DNA from: Dongia sedimenti
GTDB taxonomy: Bacteria > Pseudomonadota > Alphaproteobacteria > Dongiales > Dongiaceae
Direction: 5' to 3'
Length of the DNA: 64,000 nt
Assembly: GCA_030715195.1 (NCBI GenBank)
Contig: JAUYVI010000007.1
Location: 124,001 to 188,000, forward strand
Shown here: piece by piece, positions 25,160 to 32,470 of the stretch
Numbering within the stretch: the stretch's first letter is position 1
Layout of the letters: the number at the start of each line of letters is the position of its first letter
Translations under genes and position numbers: made by a program
The notes under the pieces: model-generated
Told to the model about the DNA's origin: nothing
The model's database searches: none
What the model saw: the letters and a program-made list of their open reading frames with translations, nothing else

Positions 25160-25902
25160 CAGCGATTCTGGAAACCCGCGGCCTGACCCGGCGCTTCGGA
25201 GGCGTGGTGGCGGTCGATCAGATCAATCTGACGGTTAACGAAGGTGAGTTGCGTTGCCTCATCGGGCCGAACGGGGCGGGGAAGAGCACGCTCTTCAAAT
25301 GCCTTACCCATCAACTGAAGCCCAGCAGCGGCGAGATCCGCTTTAACGGCCGGGATCTCAAAGGCCTGGCACCGCATCGGATCGCGCGCATGGGTGTCGC
25401 GATCAAGAACCAAATCCCCAGCGTCTATGGCGGCCTCTCAGTCCGGGAGAACATCTGGCTGGCGGCCCGTCGCACGCATTACGGCCGCGCGTTGGATACC
25501 ACGGTGGCGAAAGCACTCACCGAGATCGGCTTTGAGACTGCAGAACGCACCGCGGCCAAGGTCGATGCCTTGTCCCACGCCCACCGCCAATGGATGGAGC
25601 TCGGCATGCTGCTGGTGAGTGAGCCAAAGCTCGCTCTGTTGGACGAGCCGACGGCAGGGATGACGCGGGACGAGATGCTGAAGACGGTCCGTATCATCCA
25701 GAAGCTCAATCAAACCTCGACGATCATCGTGGTGGAGCACGATCTCGAGTTCATTTCACTGCTGGCAAAGCGCGTGACCGTATTGCATCGCGGCCGCGTG
25801 CTTGTGGAGGATACGATGGACAAAGTCGCACAAAATCCGGCGGTGCGGCAGATCTATCTTGGCAGTCAATGGCAGCCACCCACGTCAGTGCCGGTCCAAT
25901 GA
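25156..25902 (+). CDS. ABC transporter ATP-binding protein, LivG/UrtD type
   Basis: A 248-residue ATPase with Walker A GPNGAGKST, Walker B LALLDEPTAGM and switch His (VVEHDLEF). The usual signature LSGGQ is replaced by LSHAHRQWMEL. Known urea-type UrtD subunits have a related LSHGQKQW motif, which supports placing this importer nearer the Urt/amide group than the amino-acid group. The start at 25156 overlaps the permease stop (ATGA). Confidence 0.88.
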   Translation: MTAILETRGLTRRFGGVVAVDQINLTVNEGELRCLIGPNGAGKSTLFKCLTHQLKPSSGEIRFNGRDLKGLAPHRIARMGVAIKNQIPSVYGGLSVRENIWLAARRTHYGRALDTTVAKALTEIGFETAERTAAKVDALSHAHRQWMELGMLLVSEPKLALLDEPTAGMTRDEMLKTVRIIQKLNQTSTIIVVEHDLEFISLLAKRVTVLHRGRVLVEDTMDKVAQNPAVRQIYLGSQWQPPTSVPVQ

Positions 25903-26600
25903 TGCTGGCCCTGCGCGACGTCAGCTCCGGTTATGGTCCGGTCACCGTGCTCCGGCATGTGAGCTTTGCTCTGGCAGAGGGCGAGATCCTCGGTATCGTC
26001 GGCCATAACGGCATGGGTAAGACGACTCTGCTGCGCACACTGATGGGGTTGTTGAAGACCGCCAGCGGCACGATCGAACTCGGCGGCCAGTCCATCGAGA
26101 CCGAACCCGCGCATGAACGCAGCCGCCGCGGCATTGGCTATGTGCCGCAGGGCGAGCAGGGCTTTCCCACGCTGACCGTAGCCGAAAACCTGCAGCTCGC
26201 GGTCGCCATGAATCCGCCAGGGCGGCCTTTAACGATGGATGACGTCCTCGCGCTCTTTCCGCGGCTGAGACCGCTGCTGGATCGCCGGAGCGGGGCGCTC
26301 AGCGGCGGTGAGCGTCAGCTGCTCGCCATCGCCCGGGCGGTGATGCGTGCGCCGCGCCTTTTGCTTCTTGATGAGATGACTGAGGGCGTGCAGCCTTCGA
26401 TCGTTGAGGAGATTGCCGAGCGTCTGGTGGCGCTGCACGCCGAGCTCAGCATGAGCCTGCTGATCGTGGATCAGGATCTGGCCTTCGTCGCCGCCCTGGC
26501 AAGCCGGGCGCTGGTGATGCAGAAGGGCATGCTGGTCAAGGAAGTCTCCTCGACCGAACTCATCCAATCCAACGTGCTCGGCGGATTCGACGCGCTCTAG
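25899..26600 (+). CDS. ABC transporter ATP-binding protein, LivF/UrtE type
   Basis: A 233-residue ATPase with Walker A GHNGMGKTT, a full LSGGERQ signature, Walker B LLLLDEMTEG and the conserved GIGYVPQGEQGFPTLTV region. The glutamate-methionine pair in Walker B and the P-loop variant are as in UrtE. The ATG at 25899 overlaps the previous stop; another ATG at 25869 would add ten residues. Last gene of the operon. Confidence 0.88.
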   Translation: MMLALRDVSSGYGPVTVLRHVSFALAEGEILGIVGHNGMGKTTLLRTLMGLLKTASGTIELGGQSIETEPAHERSRRGIGYVPQGEQGFPTLTVAENLQLAVAMNPPGRPLTMDDVLALFPRLRPLLDRRSGALSGGERQLLAIARAVMRAPRLLLLDEMTEGVQPSIVEEIAERLVALHAELSMSLLIVDQDLAFVAALASRALVMQKGMLVKEVSSTELIQSNVLGGFDAL

Positions 26601-26607
26601 GAGCGCG
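26591..26607 (+). terminator. Small hairpin over the livF stop codon
   Basis: CGCGCTC (26591-26597) and GAGCGCG (26601-26607) form a 7-bp stem with the TAG stop codon in the loop. No T-run follows, so it is a weak or factor-assisted terminator at best. Confidence 0.35.
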
Positions 26608-26664
26608 ATGCGGCAAGTTCACGATCATTTTACAACAGCCAGCTGCGCCGAAATGCGCTCTCGT

Positions 26665-26999
26665 CTGCTTCCCCGGACTCGCGCGAGAGGCGGGCAAGCA
26701 GATTTTGAAAAGCTAAGTGATTTGAGCGGCCCGACACATAGGTGACAGAACGTACCGGACACATGGGTAACACTTTCCGCGGTTTTGCGGGGGGTGTCTA
26801 TGCCTTGGAAGGAGTGTTCGGTCGTGGACGAGCGTCTCAAGTTTGTCGCCTGTATCCTTGATGGCGAGGCGATGAGTGAGGTTTGCCGGTCTTTCTGGAT
26901 AGTGCCGCCGAATCTCATTTTTCGGAGGCACCCGCTGATTTGCCTCCAACTGCTTCCCCCGCGCTTCCCCGCCAAACAAGGTTTGAATCGGGGAAGCAG
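26665..26999. repeat. CTGCTTCCCC repeats around the IS remnant and before the integrase
   Basis: CTGCTTCCCC occurs directly at 26665-26674 and 26950-26959, and inverted (GGGGAAGCAG) at 26990-26999, 14 bp before the integrase start. The direct copies flank the IS481 remnant; the second and third copies form an inverted repeat. They could be integrase arm sites or attachment-core debris, but no tRNA gene is seen here. Confidence 0.4.
26732..26899 (+). mobile_element. IS481-family remnant: left end and first codons of the transposase
   Basis: The sequence holds two imperfect direct repeats GACACATAGGTGACA and GACACATGGGTAACA, typical of IS481 ends, then an ATG at 26800 that reads MPWKECSVVDERLKFVACIL, DGEAMSEVCRSF, the start of IS481-family transposases. 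After about 33 codons the homology ends and the frame does not continue into a transposase. The rest of the element, including the DDE catalytic domain, is missing. Confidence 0.75.
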
Positions 27000-27013
27000 A
27001 TTGGAGACTTGAC

Positions 27014-28276
27014 ATGGCGAGATTGACGAAGCGTGAGGTCGACAGCCTGAGGCCTCTCCCGGACCGCGACGTCTTCGCATGGGACGGCGAGATCCGTGGC
27101 TTCGGGATCCGGGTCAAGCCGACGGGCTCGAAGACATACTTCGTCCAATACCGCAACGCGGATGGCAGGACCCGGCGCCTCGTCATCGGCAAGCATGGCA
27201 TCCTGGCTACCGACCAGGCACGAGACCTGGGGCGGCAGAAGCTGGCCGAAGTGTGCAAGGGAGACGATCCTTCGGCGCAGCGCCGTGCAGCACGGGCTAG
27301 TTTGACCATTGCCGATATCTGCGACTGGTACCTCAAGGAAGGCCGGGCCGGACGGCTGCTGGGGCGCAATCGGCGGCCGATCAAGGCGACGACGCTCGAC
27401 GGCGATGAAGGGCGGATCAATGTTCACATCAAGCCGCTGATCGGATCGCGCTCCATCAGGGGGTTCATCTTGGCCGATGTCGAGAAGTTTCAGGCGGAGA
27501 TCGCTGCGGGGCGTTCGCTCGCGCGTGCCAAGAGGAGAGGTCGCGGGGGCCAGACCAGGGGAGGGCCCGGCGTGGCCGGCCGCGCCGTGAGCACGCTCCG
27601 CGGTATGCTTGGACATGCCAAACGGCATGGTCTGCTCGAGGCGAATCCGGCGCTCGGCGTCCGCATCGTCGCGAGCAAGAGAAACCTTCGCTGGTTGAGC
27701 CGCGGCGAACTCGCAGTTCTAGGAGCGACGATGGCGGCAGCGGAACGGCAAGGCGAGCATCCCACCGGGCTCGCCGCGATTCGGACGCTGTTGCTCACGG
27801 GATTTCGACGTTTGGAGGTCCTTGGCATGCATCACTCTTGGATTCGCGACAAGGAGAACAGCATCTGCCTGCCGGAAACGAAGACCGGCCAACAGGTGCG
27901 GATTGTCGGCCAAGCCGCGATCGACCTACTCACGCAGCATCCTCGCCGCGAAGATTCGCCATTCGTGTTCCCGGCCGACTGGGGCGAGGGTCACTTCATC
28001 GGCGTCGTACGGGTCCTCGATCGCGTCTGCGCTCGGGCCGGTCTTGCGGGCATTACCCCTCATGTTCTCCGGCATACATTCGCCAGCATGGCGGCCGAGC
28101 TTGGTTTCTCGGAGCTGACAATTGCCGGTCTTCTCGGACATGCGTCTCGAGGGGTCACGCAGCGCTATATCCACCTCGACAGGGCTCTAATCTTGGCGGC
28201 CAACCGTGTCGCTGCAGAGATCGCACAGCTTGTCGTACCGAGTACTTCGGCCATTCAGCGAAATGCAGCTGAGTGA
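27014..28276 (+). CDS. Tyrosine integrase (P4-type, N-terminal DUF4102 arm-binding domain)
   Basis: A 420-residue site-specific recombinase. Residues 1-90 are the DUF4102-type domain (MARLTKREVDSLRPLPDRDV, FGIRVKPTGSKTYFVQYR); the catalytic domain has Arg in LLTGFRRLEVLGM, HxxR in PHVLRHTFAS, His in LLGHASRGV and Tyr in QRYIHLD. Such integrases insert islands into tRNA or other genes. No matching island or tRNA is recognisable on either side within reach, so it may be the stranded end of a lost element. A perfect inverted repeat lies just upstream. Confidence 0.9.
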   Translation: MARLTKREVDSLRPLPDRDVFAWDGEIRGFGIRVKPTGSKTYFVQYRNADGRTRRLVIGKHGILATDQARDLGRQKLAEVCKGDDPSAQRRAARASLTIADICDWYLKEGRAGRLLGRNRRPIKATTLDGDEGRINVHIKPLIGSRSIRGFILADVEKFQAEIAAGRSLARAKRRGRGGQTRGGPGVAGRAVSTLRGMLGHAKRHGLLEANPALGVRIVASKRNLRWLSRGELAVLGATMAAAERQGEHPTGLAAIRTLLLTGFRRLEVLGMHHSWIRDKENSICLPETKTGQQVRIVGQAAIDLLTQHPRREDSPFVFPADWGEGHFIGVVRVLDRVCARAGLAGITPHVLRHTFASMAAELGFSELTIAGLLGHASRGVTQRYIHLDRALILAANRVAAEIAQLVVPSTSAIQRNAAE

Positions 28277-28290
28277 CGCGAGCACTGAAT

Positions 28291-28314
28291 GTCCGATTTT
28301 GGCGCAAAGCAGAC
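28291..28314. repeat. 24-nt dispersed hairpin repeat, copy 1
   Basis: Begins GTCCG, has TTTGGCGCAAAG in the centre and ends CAGAC. A second copy with 22 of 24 identical bases is at 52673-52696, where the ends are perfectly complementary (GTCCG/CGGAC). Both lie in short intergenic gaps after operon ends. It looks like a REP-type element. Confidence 0.55.
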
Positions 28315-28368
28315 TCCGCCCGGTCAAACACATTGACGCAGAGCAGAGCCGCCGAGGCGCTGGCAATC

Positions 28369-29376
28369 TTAGTCTCCGGACTGTCCCTTGATGAACGCCA
28401 GAAGGTCTTCGTTGACCTGGTCTTGATGTGTAGCGGTGATTCCATGGGGCGCACCTGGATAGTACCTCTCGACGGCGCCCTTGATCAGCCTCGCCGCCTT
28501 CCGCGCAGTATTCTTCACTGGGACAATCTGGTCGTCCTCCCCGTGCAGCACCATGGTGGGCACATCGATGCGCTTCAGGTCCTCGGTGAAGTCTGTCTCC
28601 GAGAAGGCCTTGATGCTCTCATAGGCGTTCTTCAGGCCCGCCTGCATGCCCCAGAGCCAGAACTGATCGAGGGTTCCTTTTGAGACCTTGGCGCCCGGCC
28701 GGTTCGCGCCATAGAACATGACGGCGAGATCGCGGTAGAACTGCGAGCGATCGGCGCTGAGGCGGCGGCGCATGTCGTCGAATATCGCCATGGGAAGGCC
28801 TTCAGGATTGGCCGGGGTCTTCAGCATGATCGGCGGCACCGCTGCGATCAGAATGGCCTTTGCAACCCGTTCGGTGCCGTGACGGCCGATATAGCGTGCA
28901 ACTTCGCCGCCGCCAGTCGAATGACCGACCAGAGTTGCGTTCTTGAGATCGAGCGCCTCGATGACCGTGGCAAGATCGTCGGCATAGCCGTCCATATCGT
29001 TGTGCTCGGACGCTTGACTGGAGCGCCCGTGCCCGCGGCGGTCATGGGCGATGACACGGAATCCGCGCTGGGCGAGATAGAGCATCTGCCCATCCCAGGC
29101 GTCAGAATTGAGTGGCCAGCCATGAGAGAAAATCACCACCGGGCCCTTGCCCCAGTCCTTGTAATAGATCGTGGCTCCGTCTCTGGCGATGATCGTGCTC
29201 ACGGAATTGCTTCCTTCAGCGGGTTTCGAAGCCAATTGGCTGGGCTTGGCCGGCGTAGCGGCCTGCGTTGCAATCGGCAAGCCAGTGGCGGCGCCGGCAA
29301 CGAGACCGGCAAGCATCACATCACGGCGCGACGACATCGCGACATGGGAGGTCTTCATATCCTTCAGCGGATTCAT
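28369..29376 (-). CDS. Exported alpha/beta hydrolase, non-haem chloroperoxidase type
   Basis: About 335 residues. The likely start is ATG 29376 ([14 protein letters not shown]), which is followed by a twin-arginine signal ([18 protein letters not shown]). The mature enzyme has the chloroperoxidase/esterase pattern: [15 protein letters not shown], nucleophile in [18 protein letters not shown], Asp in [11 protein letters not shown] and His in PGAPHGIT. Cofactor-free members of this family are perhydrolases or esterases. It lies 20 bp downstream of a flavoprotein gene on the same strand and is probably co-transcribed with it. Confidence 0.88.
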   Translation of the reverse strand: MNPLKDMKTSHVAMSSRRDVMLAGLVAGAATGLPIATQAATPAKPSQLASKPAEGSNSVSTIIARDGATIYYKDWGKGPVVIFSHGWPLNSDAWDGQMLYLAQRGFRVIAHDRRGHGRSSQASEHNDMDGYADDLATVIEALDLKNATLVGHSTGGGEVARYIGRHGTERVAKAILIAAVPPIMLKTPANPEGLPMAIFDDMRRRLSADRSQFYRDLAVMFYGANRPGAKVSKGTLDQFWLWGMQAGLKNAYESIKAFSETDFTEDLKRIDVPTMVLHGEDDQIVPVKNTARKAARLIKGAVERYYPGAPHGITATHQDQVNEDLLAFIKGQSGD

Positions 29377-29396
29377 TTCTGGTCGACTCCTGGCTT

Positions 29397-30608
29397 TTAC
29401 AGATTCGTGACGAGCGCGGGATCGGCTGAAGCAAGTGCTGCAGCGCGCTCCGCGCGAGGCGGATAGATCCAAACTGTATTGATCTCCTTCTTGTAGGCTT
29501 TGGCTTTGGCGCCCACCAATTCAACCTCGCGACCCCAGCCGCGGGTGAAGACAGCCCCGGCGTCACCAAGATCAAGACAGGTCACGTAGGCCTTCTGGTG
29601 ATACGGCTGCGTCGGCACGCCGAGGAGTTCCGCCGCTGCGTTGTTGCCGGCGAAAGCACCGAGCCGCGTCGCGTGCTGGCACGACATCAGCGCGTAGTTC
29701 CCGATGTCGTCGCAGGCGGCTTTGGCGGCGTCGCCAGTGGCGAATACCCCCGGAACCTCGGGCACGCGCAGGTCCCGATCAACCAAAAGCCGACCGAGTT
29801 TGTCTCGCTGGCCTGGGATTTGCGCGGTGAGAGGGGCGGCTCGGATACCGGCGGCCCAGATCACAGTTTCAGTCTCGATGTGCCTCCCGTTGGAGAGCGT
29901 GACGCCGTTGGCGTCAAGTCCGGCCACCCCGACTCCGGCGAGGCTCTCGATCCCGATTTCGCGCAGGGCCTTCTCGATAACCGGGCGCGCCTCGGTGCCC
30001 ATATCGGGTGCTACCGTCGCGCCTCGCTCCACGATCACAACCCGAATCTGTGTGTCGGCGCCGAGAACCTTGCGCAGTCGCAGAGGCATCTCTGTCGCAG
30101 CCTCGATTCCGGTAAATCCCCCGCCAGCGACGACGACGGTGTTCCGGGCTTTCGATGCCGGCCGACCAGCCAGACTGGCGAGATGCCGATCGAGCTTGAT
30201 CGCGTCGTCGAGCTGGTCGACGCTGAACGCGTGCTCCGCCAGACCGGGGATTTCCGGACGGAAGAGGCGACTGCCCGTGGCGATAACCAGTCTGTCGTAG
30301 CCCAACGAAGTACGAGCGCCGGAAGTAGTCACGGCTTCGAGAGATCGGCCTTGCGTGTCGATGGCCTCGACGCAACCCTGGACATAGGTGACTTCGATCG
30401 CTTTGAGCAGTTCGCCCAGTGGTGCCGTGAGCGTTTCGGGGTTCGGCTCGTAGAGGCGTGGGCGGACCACCAGCGTCGGCTCTGGCGCTACCAGCGCGAT
30501 CTCGAGGTCGCTGGGAGAAACATTCTTTGCCTCCCGCAGGCGGGCGGCTGACAAGGCCGCGTACATGCCTGCAAAGCCGGAGCCGATGATGACGAGTCTC
30601 TGTGGCAT
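29397..30608 (-). CDS. NAD(P)/FAD-dependent oxidoreductase, type II NADH dehydrogenase-like
   Basis: A 403-residue two-dinucleotide-fold flavoprotein: FAD-binding [20 protein letters not shown]-binding [14 protein letters not shown] and the second FAD motif [11 protein letters not shown]. The overall layout is that of NDH-2, which passes electrons from NADH to quinone without pumping protons. No obvious C-terminal amphipathic membrane anchor is seen, so a soluble reductase remains possible. ATG 30608 follows GGAGGCTTAGCC. First gene of a two-gene minus-strand unit with the exported hydrolase. Confidence 0.87.
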   Translation of the reverse strand: MPQRLVIIGSGFAGMYAALSAARLREAKNVSPSDLEIALVAPEPTLVVRPRLYEPNPETLTAPLGELLKAIEVTYVQGCVEAIDTQGRSLEAVTTSGARTSLGYDRLVIATGSRLFRPEIPGLAEHAFSVDQLDDAIKLDRHLASLAGRPASKARNTVVVAGGGFTGIEAATEMPLRLRKVLGADTQIRVVIVERGATVAPDMGTEARPVIEKALREIGIESLAGVGVAGLDANGVTLSNGRHIETETVIWAAGIRAAPLTAQIPGQRDKLGRLLVDRDLRVPEVPGVFATGDAAKAACDDIGNYALMSCQHATRLGAFAGNNAAAELLGVPTQPYHQKAYVTCLDLGDAGAVFTRGWGREVELVGAKAKAYKKEINTVWIYPPRAERAAALASADPALVTNL

Positions 30609-31035
30609 GGCTAAGCCTCCGTTGCTGGTTCTGAGGGACGTAGCGGTCCGGGCTTCGGACGGCTGACGCGTCGCAGGCTCTTGCCGATCGGCCGCCGCCT
30701 GGGAACGGATGAGATGATGGTACGTGAGCGCCTTGGCTCGACACTGTCCGTGCGGATAGATTTGCATCACCAAACGCTAGGTAGCTATGCGCGCCGGGGT
30801 TGGTTTCTGAGCGCGCACAGAAACGGCGGCAGCAGTGTGCCGGCGCTCGCGTCCGCGGTATCGGAGGCTATGGCACTTCGGATCGACGCACTTAAACGTA
30901 AGTCCAGGAGCCCCTAGCAATCAGAGATCACAGCCTATTCCTCGGTCCGGCTTAGGCGTCGCGCGAAGCGTGCAATCATGCGTCAGCCCGATGGCCGCCG
31001 TGTGCGCTACGGGACATCTGATGGAAGGCTGGATC
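30609..31035. other. Intergenic region between divergent flavoprotein and cyclase genes
   Basis: No ORF with recognisable homology, RNA gene or clear repeat was seen in these 427 bases. It must hold the divergent promoters; a candidate box could not be assigned with confidence. Confidence 0.5.
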
Positions 31036-32460
31036 ATGACTATTTCATTCAGCGAACGCATCGCCGTCGGCAAGAGGGTCCCGAAGGCGAAGACTCGGCC
31101 AAGCGCACTCGATCGGCGGATCGCGTTGGCGCTTGCCGAAGAGCGGCAACTCAGCGGGAGGATTGGCGCGCATGCCCTCACCCTGGCTTTTGGAGCGGTC
31201 GCCGTCTGGTGTGCCTTGGTGCATCCGTGGCCCGGAGCGATATTCTACTTAGGGATTGTCGCGTGCTTCCTCGGCTTGGCGTGGAGCTGGAGGGAGCTTG
31301 CAAAGCGGCCGCTGTCGGTATGGATGGCGCTCGGGTTCATCCTGGTGAACGCCATTCTGCTCACCATCACTCTCCTGGTGCCAAACCCGCTCGACCCTCC
31401 GCTCATGCCCGTACAGATGAAGCTACGGCCACCGGCTTTTCCGTTCTTTTTCCTGCTGATCGCTTGGTCGACCTTCACCTTGTCTCCTTGGCTCGTACTG
31501 GGCGCTACGCTTATCGTGGTCGCGGTCTGGACCTATGGCGTGAGCTTCATCGCCGTTCGACCGGACACGATCCTGGGATTCGGGCTACCCCAGGGCGCGA
31601 ATCCCTCGGAATCGATCGCGCTCTATTTAGATCCGCACTTTGTCGACAGCGCCGCCTATGCGTCAGGCGTGTTTACGGCCCTCCTGATTGCTGGGATCCT
31701 CGCGGTCGCGGTGGGGCGAATGCAGCGATTGGTGGACGTGCAGGCCCGGATCGAGCGCGCCAGGGACAACCTCGCCCGCCATGTCTCGGCCAATCTGGTG
31801 GAGGAACTGGCCGAGGTCGATGAGCCTTTCGGGCCTGCCCGCAACCAGGAAGTCGCGGTGCTGTTCACGGACGTCGTCGGGTTCACCAGCCTGTGTGAGA
31901 AGCTATCGCCGGAAGCGGTCGTCCATATGTTGCGTGGCTTCCACGAGCACATGGCCGACTGCGTATTCGAGCATGGGGGGACACTCGACAAGTTCGTTGG
32001 TGACAGCGTGATGGCGACCTTCGGGACACCGCGGCCGAGCCCAAACGACGCGGCCAACGCACTCGCATGCGCGCGTTCGATGTTGAGGCGGTTGGAGCGA
32101 TGGAACTTACAGCGGCTGGCCCGTGGAGAGCCTGCGGTGCAGGCGGGGATCGGCTTGCATTTCGGGCCGGTGGTGCTGGGCGATATCGGGAATGAGCGGC
32201 GCCTCGAGTTTGCGGTCCTTGGAGATACGGTCAATACGGCGAGCCGCCTTGAAGGCCTCGCCCGTGGGTTGGGAGCGTCTCTGGTTGTCAGCCAGGCTCT
32301 GATAGATCGAGTTCTGGACCAAGCCGGCGAGCTCCCGATCGGCGACATGCAAAGGCATGCTTCGATCACCATTCGCGGCCGCACGCAGGCTCTCGACGTC
32401 TGGACGCTACGCCGTGCCAGCGGCACTTCGGCCGTTGCCGAGGTGGCAGGCGCTGCGTAA
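31036..32460 (+). CDS. Membrane-bound class III adenylate/guanylate cyclase
   Basis: About 474 residues. The N-terminal half has several hydrophobic helices (about residues 45-240) and then a short coiled-coil-like linker. The class III catalytic domain (about 275-450) shows the metal Asp in VAVLFTDVVGFTSL, a GTLDKFVGDSVMATFG segment with the second Asp, and RRLEFAVLGDTVNTASRLE. It makes a cyclic nucleotide, presumably cAMP, in response to a membrane signal. The chosen ATG 31036 (MTISFSERIAVGK) has only a weak SD; ATG 31021 is an alternative. It is convergent with the histidine kinase gene. Confidence 0.88.
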   Translation: MTISFSERIAVGKRVPKAKTRPSALDRRIALALAEERQLSGRIGAHALTLAFGAVAVWCALVHPWPGAIFYLGIVACFLGLAWSWRELAKRPLSVWMALGFILVNAILLTITLLVPNPLDPPLMPVQMKLRPPAFPFFFLLIAWSTFTLSPWLVLGATLIVVAVWTYGVSFIAVRPDTILGFGLPQGANPSESIALYLDPHFVDSAAYASGVFTALLIAGILAVAVGRMQRLVDVQARIERARDNLARHVSANLVEELAEVDEPFGPARNQEVAVLFTDVVGFTSLCEKLSPEAVVHMLRGFHEHMADCVFEHGGTLDKFVGDSVMATFGTPRPSPNDAANALACARSMLRRLERWNLQRLARGEPAVQAGIGLHFGPVVLGDIGNERRLEFAVLGDTVNTASRLEGLARGLGASLVVSQALIDRVLDQAGELPIGDMQRHASITIRGRTQALDVWTLRRASGTSAVAEVAGAA

Positions 32461-32470
32461 GGATCGGATA

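Noticed and set aside
17442-26600. A C-P lyase (PhnGHIJKLM) locus
   Set aside because: None of the C-P lyase core genes is present; the oxygenase pair is a different route.
26665-26999. tRNA-gene attachment site for the integrase
   Set aside because: No tRNA or recognisable tRNA 3' end is present around the CTGCTTCCCC repeats.
30681-30917. A 78-codon ORF between the flavoprotein and cyclase genes
   Set aside because: No SD, no recognised motif, and it overlaps the probable divergent promoter region.
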